Source of the DNA: Porticoccaceae bacterium
GTDB taxonomy: Bacteria; Pseudomonadota; Gammaproteobacteria; Pseudomonadales; Porticoccaceae
Direction of reading: 5' to 3'
Length of the DNA stretch: 64,000 bases
Assembly (NCBI GenBank): GCA_021773435.1
Contig: JAJFKC010000036.1
Span: forward strand, 84,372 to 148,371
Numbering within the stretch: the first letter of the stretch is position 1; the number at the start of each line of letters is the position of its first letter. Position numbers and translations under genes: made by a program. The notes beneath the pieces were generated by a model, which saw only the letters and a list, made by a program, of their open reading frames with translations, was not told where the DNA came from and did no database searches. Below are positions 1 through 8,890 of the stretch, piece by piece.

Positions 1-192
<192 letters not shown>

Positions 193-244
193 TCAAATAC
201 GGGACTGAAGGCCTGGATGAATATAACTTGTTAGCTGAATAGTC

Positions 245-856
245 TTAATGTCGACGGTATAAGCGGTAATCCACCGCCCCGGTGATATTTTGCCGATGCA
301 GTTGCCAGTGCTCGGTAGAAAAAGGAAAGTTGTCCGACCCCTGTTGGCTTGCCTGTTCGGTGTAGATCAACGCATTGGGTGACAAACACGTGCTCGCCTC
401 AAGTATGGATAGCGTGCTTCCCAGCAAATCTGAATCAAAAGGCGGGTCTAGGAAAACAATGTCAAAAATTTGGGTTCTCGCCTGTGCAGTTTCTAGCCAC
501 GCGATAGCATCTTGATGGATTATGTCCAGAGTGCTCGCTGCATGGGTGTCAGGTACCAGAATATCGGCGTTACTCTGCAGGGCATGGATGGCAGCCCGGT
601 TTTTTTCAACCATCACTACGTTTGCGGCTTGGCGCGAGGCAGCCTCAAAGCCCAGTGCGCCGGATCCGGCAAATAGATCCAGACAATGGGCGCCATACAG
701 ATCGGCTTGCAGCCAGTTAAACAGCGTTTCCCTGATGCGATCACCCGTGGGTCGCAAGCCTGGCACATAAGGGAAATTGATGCGCCTCCCACGCCACTGC
801 CCGGCAATGATGCGCACCTGGCCCTGCTTTACTGCACTTTTTTGCTGTTTTGGCAC
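245..856 (-). CDS. rsmD: 16S rRNA (guanine(966)-N(2))-methyltransferase RsmD
   Basis: This 203-residue SAM-dependent methyltransferase modifies G966 of 16S rRNA in the assembled 30S particle. Visible motifs are the RIIAGQWRGR N-terminus typical of RsmD, the SAM-binding motif LDLFAGSGALGFEA near residues 60-73, and the N2-guanine methylase motif DPPF in VFLDPPFDSD near residue 138. The start is a GTG at 856, preceded by AGGA at suitable spacing. It is transcribed away from ftsY, the usual gammaproteobacterial arrangement, and toward coaD. Confidence 0.95.
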   Translation of the reverse strand: MPKQQKSAVKQGQVRIIAGQWRGRRINFPYVPGLRPTGDRIRETLFNWLQADLYGAHCLDLFAGSGALGFEAASRQAANVVMVEKNRAAIHALQSNADILVPDTHAASTLDIIHQDAIAWLETAQARTQIFDIVFLDPPFDSDLLGSTLSILEASTCLSPNALIYTEQASQQGSDNFPFSTEHWQLHRQNITGAVDYRLYRRH

Positions 857-909
857 CCCGTAAATTCCTGCTGAACACGCTTAAATGGTAGGATACATGG
901 CTTTTACGG

Positions 910-2211
910 ATGTTGGTAAAAACCAGCAGTAGCTACCCAGACGCCATGGCTTTAAACGACGATACCCCGACACAAAAACCAAAGAAAAAGCTGTTTGCTC
1001 GCTGGCGCCGTAAACAGCTGGATGCTGATCAGGAAACAGTTCATCAAGAGCGGGAAGCGAACTCTGCCGACCAGATAACTGCCGTTGAAACAGCAGGTCC
1101 CCTGCGATATGAAGAGCGCGCTATCCAAAACCCTGATGCTCCTACAGGTGATGCTTCGAATATTGAGGTAACAAGGCCCAAAGAGCCGGCAACTATTCTA
1201 GATGATAGTGAGCAGTTACAAGCATCCGAAGCGACGGCACCTGACAACATTGCGCCAGATACGCCTAAACTAGACACCCCCAACCGCCCTAATGTGTTCA
1301 GCCGAGCATTGTCGAAAACCGGTCGTGGGCTGGAAACGCTGTTTCTCGGGCGTCGGCAAATTGATGAGCAAATGTTCGAGGATCTCGAAACACAGTTACT
1401 GATGGCTGATGTCGGTATTGAGGTGTGTAGCGAAATTATCGATGTGCTCACCGACCGGGTAAAACGTAAGGAGCTTAACGATAGCGACGCTTTGCGCACC
1501 GCATTGCATCAGGTCATGGTCGAGATTCTTAAACCCTGTGAGCAAGCGTTGGATGTGACCGGTCGGCAACCCTTTGTGATTTTGGTGGTGGGGGTCAACG
1601 GGGTGGGCAAAACCACGACTATCGGCAAACTAGCGCGGCAGTTCCAGAACCAGGGTGCCACTGTGATGTTGGCTGCGGGTGATACCTTTCGCGCGGCTGC
1701 GGTAGAACAATTGCAGGTCTGGGGGCAGCGCAATAATGTCGCAGTGGTCGCCCAACATACTGGCGCAGACAGTGCGTCGGTAATCTACGATGCCCTTGAA
1801 TCGGCCAACGCCCGGCATATAGATGTACTCATCGCTGACACGGCCGGACGCCTGCATACCAAAAGCAATCTTATGGACGAGCTGGCAAAAGTTAAGCGAG
1901 TGATGGCAAAACTTGATGACCATGCCCCTCAAGAAATCTTGCTCGTCCTGGACGCAGGTACCGGGCAAAATGCTATTAAACAGGTGCAGGAATTTAATGA
2001 TGCCGTTAATGTCACTGGACTCGCCATCACTAAATTAGACGGTACTGCAAAAGGTGGCGTGGTGCTGGCATTGTCCCGACGCTTTGGTATTCCAGTGCGC
2101 TATGTGGGTTTGGGCGAGGGCCTCGATGATTTGCAGGTCTTTGATGCAAAGGCCTATGTTGACGCATTATTAGCTGAGCCATTATTAACTGAGTCTCAGT
2201 CGCAGATATGA
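910..2211 (+). CDS. ftsY: Signal recognition particle receptor FtsY
   Basis: FtsY is the membrane-associated SRP receptor GTPase that docks ribosome-SRP complexes at the Sec translocon. Residues 1-130 are a variable, charged, acidic A domain that begins with a basic K/R patch. The NG domain follows: G1 motif GVNGVGKTTT at about 228-237, DTAGR in the middle, and TKLDGTAKGG near 377. The 433-residue length fits gammaproteobacterial FtsY. ATG 910 is used here; an in-frame ATG at 946 is possible, and neither has a strong ribosome site. The gene overlaps ftsE by 4 bp, starting the ftsYEX operon. Confidence 0.96.
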   Translation: MLVKTSSSYPDAMALNDDTPTQKPKKKLFARWRRKQLDADQETVHQEREANSADQITAVETAGPLRYEERAIQNPDAPTGDASNIEVTRPKEPATILDDSEQLQASEATAPDNIAPDTPKLDTPNRPNVFSRALSKTGRGLETLFLGRRQIDEQMFEDLETQLLMADVGIEVCSEIIDVLTDRVKRKELNDSDALRTALHQVMVEILKPCEQALDVTGRQPFVILVVGVNGVGKTTTIGKLARQFQNQGATVMLAAGDTFRAAAVEQLQVWGQRNNVAVVAQHTGADSASVIYDALESANARHIDVLIADTAGRLHTKSNLMDELAKVKRVMAKLDDHAPQEILLVLDAGTGQNAIKQVQEFNDAVNVTGLAITKLDGTAKGGVVLALSRRFGIPVRYVGLGEGLDDLQVFDAKAYVDALLAEPLLTESQSQI

Positions 2212-2870
2212 TTCGCTTTGACGGCGTCGGTAAGCGCTACGAAGAGGGCTTTGAAGCCCTGAGCGGCATTGATCTGGCCATGGCTGCTGGTGAAATGGCT
2301 TTTTTAACCGGACATTCCGGGGCTGGCAAAAGCACCCTGCTGAAGTTGATCATGTTGATGGAACGGCCCAGTCGGGGCCAGTTACTGATTAATGGTAAAA
2401 ACCTCAATCGGCTACATCGCAGCCAGATTCCGTATTATCGTCGACGCATTGGCGTGGTGTTTCAGCATCATCAACTACTTTTTGATCGCACCGTATTTGA
2501 TAACGTCGCCCTTGCGCTGCAGGTGTCTGGACATCAACCTCAGGAGATTGGCCGGCGGGTACGGGCATCTCTCGACAAGGTCGGTTTGCTCGACAAAGAA
2601 AAGCTTAATCCCCTGCAGTTATCGGGTGGCGAGCAGCAACGGGTCGGCATTGCGAGGGCGGTGGTGCATAAACCGAAAATACTGTTAGCGGATGAGCCCA
2701 CCGGCAATCTTGACCCGGACCTGTCTTCAGCAATCATGCAGCTGTTTCGGGACTTTAGTGATGTCGGCGTGACGGTGCTGATTGCCACCCACGATATTGA
2801 TCTCGTCGAACGGATGAATGAGCGTGTCTTACATCTTAAAAATGGTCGGCTAAGTGCAGATGAAGCGTGA
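2208..2870 (+). CDS. ftsE: Cell division ATP-binding protein FtsE
   Basis: FtsE is the cytoplasmic ATPase of the FtsEX complex, which couples divisome assembly to activation of periplasmic peptidoglycan hydrolases. The 220-residue protein is a complete ABC nucleotide-binding domain: Walker A GHSGAGKST at 35-43, signature LSGGEQQR at 138-145, Walker B ILLADEPTGNLD at 158-169 and the switch histidine in ATHD. Its ATG overlaps the ftsY stop and its end overlaps ftsX by 4 bp, so the three genes look translationally coupled. Confidence 0.97.
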   Translation: MIRFDGVGKRYEEGFEALSGIDLAMAAGEMAFLTGHSGAGKSTLLKLIMLMERPSRGQLLINGKNLNRLHRSQIPYYRRRIGVVFQHHQLLFDRTVFDNVALALQVSGHQPQEIGRRVRASLDKVGLLDKEKLNPLQLSGGEQQRVGIARAVVHKPKILLADEPTGNLDPDLSSAIMQLFRDFSDVGVTVLIATHDIDLVERMNERVLHLKNGRLSADEA

Positions 2871-3877
2871 ATCGATATAGAGATAAGCGCAGCGACGATG
2901 CCATTGTGCCCAGGGAAGTGTCGGGTGGTGCTGTGCTCAGGCGCCTCGGTTGGGGTAACAGAGTTGACGGCTGGTTGGATAGCCACCGAAATAATGGCCG
3001 TGACAGCCTGGCTCGCCTATGGGCAGAGCCCGTGCAAAGCATGACGACGATACTAGTGATAGCCATTGCCATTGCTCTACCGGCAGCACTGTGGGTAGCG
3101 GTTTCCAATCTTCAACAATTGAGTGGCAGCTGGCAAAACAGCGCGCGGGTGAGCGTGTTTATCGACAAAGATATTGCGCCAAAGCTTACCCAGCAGCTGA
3201 TTGATAAGGTTCGGCTGATGCCGCAAATAGAGACGGTCGATTATATTTCACCAGAGGCCGCACTCAATGAATTTCAGCAGGCATCCGGTTTCGGCGAAGT
3301 GCTGGCGCTGCTCGATGTGAACCCCCTGCCCGGTGTTTTGGTATTGTCGCCAACGCCTGAGCTGGTCAGCGATATTGCAGGTATGACAGTTTTGCTTGAT
3401 GAACTGGGTACCTTGGTCGGTGTTGCAGACGCTCAGCTCGACATGCAATGGCTACAGCGTTTACAGCAGATTCTAGAAATGGGCCGACGGATGGCGGTGT
3501 TGCTTGGTTTTACCCTGGCATTGGGCGTATTACTGGTGATTGGCAACACCATCCGGCTGGCCATAGAGAGCCGCCGCGATGAAATTCTGGTGGTTAAACT
3601 GGTCGGGGGCACCAACGGTTTTGTCCGGCGACCATTCCTCTACACAGGCCTTTGGTATGGATTGTTTGGCGGCATGATCGCCTGGGTCGGGGTAGTGCTG
3701 GGTGGTATATGGATTGACCATAAGGTCGTTAGTCTGGCGGTGCTTTACCAAAGCAGCTTTTCGCTGATTGGCATTGGCGGTGAGGGATTGCTGGTCTTGG
3801 CGATTCTGGGTGCGGCTTTAGGCTTGCTTGGCGCGACCTTGGCGGTCGGTCGACATATCGCTCGTATTGAGCCTTAA
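2867..3877 (+). CDS. ftsX: Cell division protein FtsX
   Basis: FtsX is the permease-like partner of FtsE. It does not transport; it relays ATPase state to the periplasm to activate amidase activators. The 336-residue protein has a cytoplasmic N-terminus (about 60 residues), a first membrane segment near 62-84, a periplasmic domain (SVFIDKDIAPKLTQQL onward), then three C-terminal membrane segments within about 220-330. The start is a GTG overlapping the ftsE stop. A gap of about 140 bp carrying the rpoH promoter follows. Confidence 0.96.
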   Translation: MNRYRDKRSDDAIVPREVSGGAVLRRLGWGNRVDGWLDSHRNNGRDSLARLWAEPVQSMTTILVIAIAIALPAALWVAVSNLQQLSGSWQNSARVSVFIDKDIAPKLTQQLIDKVRLMPQIETVDYISPEAALNEFQQASGFGEVLALLDVNPLPGVLVLSPTPELVSDIAGMTVLLDELGTLVGVADAQLDMQWLQRLQQILEMGRRMAVLLGFTLALGVLLVIGNTIRLAIESRRDEILVVKLVGGTNGFVRRPFLYTGLWYGLFGGMIAWVGVVLGGIWIDHKVVSLAVLYQSSFSLIGIGGEGLLVLAILGAALGLLGATLAVGRHIARIEP

Positions 3878-3921
3878 TAATGGGTGAAATATTAAATTAC
3901 ATGAAAAAACAGCCGCTTAAG

Positions 3922-3949
3922 GGAACTTTTTGGGCGTCTAGACATCTAA
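3922..3949 (+). promoter_or_regulatory. Sigma-E type promoter upstream of rpoH
   Basis: GGAACTT lies at 3922-3928 and TCTAA at 3945-3949, separated by exactly 16 bases. This matches the Escherichia coli RpoE consensus (GGAACTT, 15-16 bases, TCTRA or TCNAA). In E. coli one rpoH promoter (P3) is RpoE-dependent, so envelope stress can feed the cytoplasmic heat-shock regulon. The predicted start site, about 6-8 bases beyond the -10, would give a leader of about 65 bases before the ATG at 4021. Confidence 0.75.
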
Positions 3950-4020
3950 TCCTGAAGTGGTAGACTATGCCTCCAAATTTAAGGGGCTGGTCTAAAGAGA
4001 GGCGTTCTTCTGAGGTAATT

Positions 4021-4875
4021 ATGAACAAAAACCTTCAATCTTTACAGTGGATGGCACCGGGTGGAAACCTGGGCGCCTATATGCAGGGCGCAAATTCTAT
4101 CGCCGTGTTATCTGTTGAGGAAGAAAAAGCGCTAGCCGAGCGCTTATATTATGAGGATGACGTCGAAAGCGCCCGCCAACTGGTGTTGGCCCATCTGCGT
4201 TTTGTTGTCCATATTGCCCGATCCTACAACGGTTATGGCCTGCCGCTGGCAGATTTGATTCAGGAAGGTAACGTCGGCCTGATGAAGGCGGTGCGGCGTT
4301 TTAACCCTGAAAAAGGCGTTCGCCTGGTGTCCTTTGCGGTGCATTGGATTAAGGCAGAAATCCATGAATACGTGCTGCGTAACTGGCGTATCGTGAAAGT
4401 CGCTACCACCAAGGCGCAGCGCAAATTATTCTTTAATCTGCGCGGTGCGAAAAAACGCCTGGCCTGGTTGACCGACGATGAAGCGGCGGCCATTGCTCAG
4501 GATCTCGGTGTTGAAGTTAAACATGTGCGGGAAATGGAGAATCGGCTCTCCGCTCGTGATCCGGGTTTTGATGCAGGCGTTGACGATGATGACGAAGAAG
4601 CCTATCAGGCACCGGCGCAGTATCTTGAAGATCGTAGTGCTGATCCGGCGCTACTAATCGAAGATGCCGATTGGAAGGCCGATAGTAACAGCCGACTGGC
4701 GAGCGCGATATCGGGTCTTGACGAACGTAGTCAGGATATATTGCAGCAGCGTTGGCTGAATGAAGACAAGGTCACGTTGCATGACCTGGCCGCAAAATAT
4801 TCGGTGTCTGCGGAGAGAATTCGGCAGCTTGAACAAGGCGCCATGAAAAAAATGAGGGCTGTACTCGAAGCTTGA
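4021..4875 (+). CDS. rpoH: RNA polymerase heat-shock sigma factor RpoH (sigma-32)
   Basis: This alternative sigma factor directs RNA polymerase to heat-shock promoters. The diagnostic RpoH box QRKLFFNLR is intact at residues 133-141. Region 2 ([14 protein letters not shown] through [17 protein letters not shown]) and region 4.2 ([19 protein letters not shown]) are visible. The ATG at 4021, preceded by GAGGT, gives 284 residues, the usual family length; the open frame extends upstream to 3967 without a credible site. The gene stands alone between ftsX and a strong terminator, and the sigma-E promoter at 3922 is its likely control. Confidence 0.97.
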   Translation: MNKNLQSLQWMAPGGNLGAYMQGANSIAVLSVEEEKALAERLYYEDDVESARQLVLAHLRFVVHIARSYNGYGLPLADLIQEGNVGLMKAVRRFNPEKGVRLVSFAVHWIKAEIHEYVLRNWRIVKVATTKAQRKLFFNLRGAKKRLAWLTDDEAAAIAQDLGVEVKHVREMENRLSARDPGFDAGVDDDDEEAYQAPAQYLEDRSADPALLIEDADWKADSNSRLASAISGLDERSQDILQQRWLNEDKVTLHDLAAKYSVSAERIRQLEQGAMKKMRAVLEA

Positions 4876-4905
4876 TCAATGGCATCAATGAAGTAATCAA
4901 TATAG

Positions 4906-4952
4906 TCAGAAATATAAAAAGCCGCGATTAACGCGGCTTTTTATATTTCTGA
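4906..4952 (+). terminator. Intrinsic terminator after rpoH
   Basis: A perfect 21-bp inverted repeat (arms 4906-4926 and 4932-4952) encloses a 5-base loop ATTAA. The GC-rich core GCCGCG/CGCGGC is followed by TTTTT within the descending arm. The arm is flanked by A and T runs on both sides, so it could work in either direction. It lies 30 bp past the rpoH stop. Confidence 0.9.
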
Positions 4953-5011
4953 TACCAAATCTCGGCAAAGCATCGACGCATCAGTTATCGCTAACAGGAG
5001 AGGCCAATCAA

Positions 5012-5434
5012 TTGAATATAAACCGCCCATTGGGCGCCACACGGTGGCTGATGATTATTGCAGCTGCCAATGGCTTTGTAGCGGTCGCGCTGGGCTCATT
5101 TGCCGCCCATGGCTTACACAGCTACGCGGCGGCAGAATTAGTTCCTACCTGGCAAACCGGGGTGCGCTACCACATGATTCACGTGATCGCGGCGCTGATA
5201 GCCGGCATGGTGGGGCGCTTTAGTGTGGCGGGAGGCGTGGTTGGCGGTATGGCGGCGCGAATGGCGACCATTGCCGGGTGGCTATTCCTTGGGGGTATCC
5301 TGTTCTTCTGCGGCAGCCTCTATTTATTGGTGTTAGCGGCGCAAGGCTGGTTGTCAATAACAGCACCACTTGGCGGCGTGTTGTTATTACTGGGTTGGGC
5401 GTCTCTTACCTGGTCATTAATAAGCAAGCACTAA
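5012..5434 (+). CDS. DUF423 family inner-membrane protein (YgdD-like)
   Basis: A 140-residue hydrophobic protein with about four membrane segments. The N-terminal stretch GFVAVALGSFAAHGL is characteristic of the DUF423/UPF0382 family, whose function is unknown. The start is a TTG at 5012, supported by AGGAGAGG about 9-16 bases upstream; no ATG fits better. It precedes trmB on the same strand. The family call is secure, but no biochemical role can be assigned. Confidence 0.88.
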   Translation: MNINRPLGATRWLMIIAAANGFVAVALGSFAAHGLHSYAAAELVPTWQTGVRYHMIHVIAALIAGMVGRFSVAGGVVGGMAARMATIAGWLFLGGILFFCGSLYLLVLAAQGWLSITAPLGGVLLLLGWASLTWSLISKH

Positions 5435-5502
5435 AATACGCGAGTACTAAGCAAGTAATGAGCGATCGAATACCTGGCACTGAATTATCTTTGGCTGGGG
5501 CG

Positions 5503-6213
5503 ATGACAGTTAAAAACCCATTCAGCCCCGAGCACAAGAAAAAACCAATCCCAAGCTATGTAGTGCGTAGTGGCCGAATGACCGACGGACAACGTAAGGC
5601 TCTGTCGGGGCATTGGTCGCAGTATCGATTGAGTCTGTTTGATGGCCCGCCGGCCTCCTGGCAGCAGGTCTTTCAACGCGAGGCTCCACTGGTTGTTGAA
5701 ATCGGTTTTGGTATGGGGGACTCACTGCTGGACATGGCAGCCAATGAGCCGGAAAATAATTTTATCGGTATCGAAGTCTATCCGCCCGGCGCCGGTCGCC
5801 TGGTAAGCAAGGTAGTTGAACGCGGTATCAGCAACCTGAAAATTTATCTGGCCGATGCTGTTGATGTACTGGATGACTGTATCGCTGAGCAAAGCCTGTC
5901 GCGGTTACAAATATATTTCCCTGATCCCTGGCACAAGAAACGGCATCACAAGCGGCGGCTCGTGCAGGCACCTCTGGTTGAAAAAATACATACCAAACTG
6001 AAAGTGGGAGGAGTTTTTCATCTGGCTACAGACTGGCAACCCTATGCCGAGTATATGGTCGAGGTGATAAACCAGGTCAGCGGCTTCTATAACCTTGCCG
6101 AACGCCCGCCCTATTGCGCTCGGCCTGCATACCGACCGCAAACCAAGTTCGAGCGACGGGGTCTCAAGCTAGGACACGGTGTTTGGGATCTAATATACCA
6201 GCGCAGGCGTTGA
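5503..6213 (+). CDS. trmB: tRNA (guanine(46)-N(7))-methyltransferase TrmB
   Basis: A SAM-dependent enzyme that makes m7G46 in the tRNA variable loop. Motifs seen are SYVVRSGRMTDGQ, the SAM site VEIGFGMGDSLLDMA, FIGIEVYPPGAGRLV, and the catalytic/tRNA-binding stretch QIYFPDPWHKKRHHKRRL. The frame is open from inside the upstream gene. The ATG at 5503 gives 236 residues, matching the family length and the spacing to the RSGR motif. The ATG at 5458 (251 residues) is an alternative; neither has a strong ribosome site. Confidence 0.94.
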   Translation: MTVKNPFSPEHKKKPIPSYVVRSGRMTDGQRKALSGHWSQYRLSLFDGPPASWQQVFQREAPLVVEIGFGMGDSLLDMAANEPENNFIGIEVYPPGAGRLVSKVVERGISNLKIYLADAVDVLDDCIAEQSLSRLQIYFPDPWHKKRHHKRRLVQAPLVEKIHTKLKVGGVFHLATDWQPYAEYMVEVINQVSGFYNLAERPPYCARPAYRPQTKFERRGLKLGHGVWDLIYQRRR

Positions 6214-6713
6214 ACTTGGTTAGGGGTATCGATGCAAACTCTTTTTGGGAGTTTTCAATATCCGTCTACAAACGTCCCGGTGTCGCGGACTATTGCCTTA
6301 ACTTGCAGGACAAGCATGGTGCTCTGGTTAATCTTTTATTGTTTTGTTGTTGGCTCGGCCTTCAGCAGCGCAGGCTGGATAGAGCTCTCCTAAAACAGGT
6401 CGAGCGAGTTATTAGTGGCTATAACGGCCGCGTAACACAAATTATCCGTGCAGAACGTCGACAATTGCTCGGCACAGATTCGAAGCAACAGGTAAAACGA
6501 GCATTGCTGGCGCAGGAGTTGAACGCAGAGCGTGAAGAGCAGGACAGATTGTTTGCATGGTTTGCCGATGGTCTTGATCTGCCAGTCGATTATTCAGGCA
6601 GCGAGCTGGTGGCGATTAACGTTCAGTGTTACCTGAATGAGCTTGATGGGATATTGCCGAGTCCAGAAGTTCTGGTTGATGCAGCGCTCAATTGTTGTGC
6701 CGCTCGACTTTAG
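6210..6713 (+). CDS. TIGR02444 family protein of unknown function
   Basis: A protein of about 167 residues. The N-terminal pattern, an aromatic FWEFSISVYKRPGVADYCLNLQD then LLLFCCWLG, matches the TIGR02444/DUF2390 family common in Gammaproteobacteria. The middle is charged and probably helical (ERREEQD-type stretches). Its function is unknown. The frame is open from within trmB. The family N-terminus points to a TTG start at 6210, overlapping the trmB stop, or at 6216, so it is probably translationally coupled to trmB. Confidence 0.72.
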   Translation: MNLVRGIDANSFWEFSISVYKRPGVADYCLNLQDKHGALVNLLLFCCWLGLQQRRLDRALLKQVERVISGYNGRVTQIIRAERRQLLGTDSKQQVKRALLAQELNAEREEQDRLFAWFADGLDLPVDYSGSELVAINVQCYLNELDGILPSPEVLVDAALNCCAARL

Positions 6714-6871
6714 CATCACCCATCAAAGGGTTTTTCACAGGCAGGTTCAGTCAGCCATATTGGTCGGCAAGTCTGTAACATTACGATCCTTATTAAGGTA
6801 CTATTCGGGCCGGTATTTGAGGTCGCATTAGTGACAAATTGACTATTTTTCACAAAAGGTTAATCAGGAAA

Positions 6872-7615
6872 ATGACTATGGATAAAATTACATCTTATGC
6901 AGCGGTAGCGCTTATTACCATCGGTTTGTTGGGTTGTAATGAGTCCACCGTTTCTACGTCTGGGGTGACGACACTGGAAACCGAGGCACAGAAAGTCAGT
7001 TATATTATGGGGATAAATATCGGCTCACAAATCAATACCGATGACCTTGAATTTGATATGGATTCATTCAATATGGGTGTTACCGATGCCGTTTCCGGCG
7101 CTAAACCGCGTTTAAATGAAGACGAGGTCCAGGCAACCATAGAAGCTTTTCAGGTCAGGGTGACCGCTGAACAGCAGGAAGCCGACAAGGTGGCGGGTGA
7201 AGCCAATATTAAAGAAGGTGAAGCTTTTCTAGCGGAAAAAGCTAAGGTGGAAGGCGTGGTTGTGCTGGACAGCGGTCTTCACTACAAAATCATTGAACCG
7301 GGTACCGGTGCTTCGCCGACACCTGAAGATACCGTCGAAGTGCATTATGCAGGTACCCTGATTGATGGCACTGAGTTTGATAGCTCATACAAACGAGGTG
7401 TACCCGCGCAGTTTGGTGTCACCCAGGTCATCCCTGCCTGGGTTGAAGCACTACAGTTGATGAAAGAAGGCGGCAAATGGGAGCTGTATGTGCCCTCCAC
7501 ACTTGCCTATGGCCCAGGCGGTACCGGTGGTGTGATTGGCCCCAACCAGACGCTTATTTTTGAAGTCGAGCTACTAAAAGCTTCCGTTACTGAAGGTGAT
7601 GCAGAAACTCCCTAG
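6872..7615 (+). CDS. FKBP-type peptidyl-prolyl cis-trans isomerase, lipoprotein (FkpA/Mip-like)
   Basis: A periplasmic or envelope-anchored proline isomerase and chaperone. The signal peptide ends in the lipobox LLGC with Cys22 as the lipid-attachment residue. Residues 40-130 form the helical FKBP N-terminal dimerisation domain (KVSYIMGINIGSQI). Residues 140-235 form the FKBP fold (VEVHYAGTLIDGTEFDSSY, VIPAWVEALQLMKEGGKWELYVPS, GPNQTLIFEVELL). The ATG at 6872 has CAGGAAA upstream and gives 247 residues. It is followed by an intrinsic terminator and appears monocistronic. Confidence 0.92.
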   Translation: MTMDKITSYAAVALITIGLLGCNESTVSTSGVTTLETEAQKVSYIMGINIGSQINTDDLEFDMDSFNMGVTDAVSGAKPRLNEDEVQATIEAFQVRVTAEQQEADKVAGEANIKEGEAFLAEKAKVEGVVVLDSGLHYKIIEPGTGASPTPEDTVEVHYAGTLIDGTEFDSSYKRGVPAQFGVTQVIPAWVEALQLMKEGGKWELYVPSTLAYGPGGTGGVIGPNQTLIFEVELLKASVTEGDAETP

Positions 7616-7634
7616 CGCAGACGAGCAGAAGTTT

Positions 7635-7664
7635 AAAAAAGGGCTTTTAGGAGAGCCCTTTTTT
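7635..7664 (+). terminator. Intrinsic bidirectional terminator between the FKBP gene and dsbB
   Basis: An 11-bp stem (AAAAAAGGGCT 7635-7645, AGCCCTTTTTT 7654-7664) with an 8-base loop and T runs on both strands. It sits between convergent genes and can serve both the FKBP gene and the gshA-acpH-dsbB operon. Confidence 0.88.
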
Positions 7665-7711
7665 AATGGAAGATCAAATAACAAATTAACAGTGAACTCT
7701 GGGATAAGCGG

Positions 7712-8197
7712 TCAATGTTTACGAATAACTTGCCATAGCCCCAGTATTGCCAGGCCGCCAAAGGCCAGTAGGGTATAGCCTGGGATGCTAATACCTAAGA
7801 GCGTCCACTGAACCTGTGCACAGTTGCCATCGCCGCGCAGCAATACCGGAATCACTTCTATCAGGGGAAATGCATCAAAAAGATATTCTGCCGGTGGCCC
7901 ACAGGCGGGCACTAAATCTTCAGGTAGACTTTGCAGCCACAACTGACGGATCGAAAAACCACCACCACTGATTGCACTTAAAGCTGTAATCGCGCCATAA
8001 AGACGAAGGCCGGTAGGATCGGGGTTGTGAACAAAAGCGATCAGGGCGATTAGCCCGGTCAAAATAACAAAAACCCTTTGCACGATGCATAGATAGCACG
8101 GCTCCAGCCCCATTATGTGTTGCATAAAAAGTGCGGTGCCAATCAAGCCGGTAGTTATGGCAACAATAAGCAGGTTAATCGTGCGCGGTGCGGGCAT
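7712..8197 (-). CDS. dsbB: Disulfide bond formation protein DsbB
   Basis: An inner-membrane quinone reductase that reoxidises periplasmic DsbA. The 161-residue protein has four hydrophobic segments and the two essential cysteine pairs: CYLC (Cys34, Cys37) in the first periplasmic loop, and Cys99 (ACGPP) with Cys126 (GNCAQ) in the second. The PCYLCIVQR context is typical of DsbB. It is 3 bp after acpH and is the last gene of gshA-acpH-dsbB. No dsbA is in the window. Confidence 0.95.
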   Translation of the reverse strand: MPAPRTINLLIVAITTGLIGTALFMQHIMGLEPCYLCIVQRVFVILTGLIALIAFVHNPDPTGLRLYGAITALSAISGGGFSIRQLWLQSLPEDLVPACGPPAEYLFDAFPLIEVIPVLLRGDGNCAQVQWTLLGISIPGYTLLAFGGLAILGLWQVIRKH

Positions 8198-8200
8198 TGT

Positions 8201-8890
8201 TTAAAGTCTCTGAGTCAGTGCATCGTCAGAACGATGTTTGACTTCCGTGATACCCAGTATCGCCTGGACAGTGGAGTGGTTTTTATCACTAATATCAGGC
8301 ACGCCGCAAACGTCGGTAAGAAAACGTTCTGAAAAAACGATTAATTCCCCCATCGCCCCCTGAAAAGCGTTGTCAAAGTGGTCGCGGTTTGCCGTCACAA
8401 TGGGCCAGCTTTCACCCAGCGCGACGGGACGTTTAAAGCGGTCACCGACCCTGTTCAAGATAGTTGTCATAATGTCAGGGTCAGCATAGCTTTCGAGCCA
8501 GGCGATTTTTGGGGCGCGGTCGTTAAACAATCTGGCGCCAGTGGGCAGGCATTGACGATGCCAGTCGAGGTGGCGATAAAAGTTGTAGCAATACTCGCTC
8601 AGGGGCAGGTCATGGTAGTGCTGCCAACGCTTGGCCAACACATGATCGAAGGCTATATCGACAATGATTCCGGCGTACCGACGCCAGGGTTTTTCAAACA
8701 GAGTATAGAGTTGTGCGATTTGTGGCAGTTGGGCAGTCAACGTGTCTATGCGTCGATGCAGTTGAATGCCCTGCTCAATTTTATCTGGATAGTCACCCTG
8801 CAAAGGGCCTTTGACAAAGTCTCCGAGCAGGCCGCCGACCTGTCTGTCGAGGTCGTTGCCAGATAACAGCAGGTGGGCGAGATAATTCAC
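8201..8890 (-). CDS. acpH: Acyl-carrier-protein phosphodiesterase AcpH
   Basis: It removes the 4'-phosphopantetheine arm from acyl carrier protein. The N-terminus MNYLAHLLLSG, the GLLGDFVKG motif and the HRRIDTLTA and FDHVLAKRW stretches are hallmarks of the AcpH/DUF479 family; the conserved His and Asp residues belong to an HD-like metal site. At 229 residues it is longer than the roughly 195 of the E. coli enzyme, with a divergent tail after residue 195. Its start overlaps the gshA stop by 4 bp. Confidence 0.88.
   Translation of the reverse strand: MNYLAHLLLSGNDLDRQVGGLLGDFVKGPLQGDYPDKIEQGIQLHRRIDTLTAQLPQIAQLYTLFEKPWRRYAGIIVDIAFDHVLAKRWQHYHDLPLSEYCYNFYRHLDWHRQCLPTGARLFNDRAPKIAWLESYADPDIMTTILNRVGDRFKRPVALGESWPIVTANRDHFDNAFQGAMGELIVFSERFLTDVCGVPDISDKNHSTVQAILGITEVKHRSDDALTQRL

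Noticed and set aside
1044..1499. Long minus-strand frame inside ftsY
   Set aside because: Antisense shadow of a gene with clear FtsY motifs; serine/arginine-rich composition is typical of shadow frames. The same applies to other long antisense frames in pilJ, chpA and the acyl-CoA genes.
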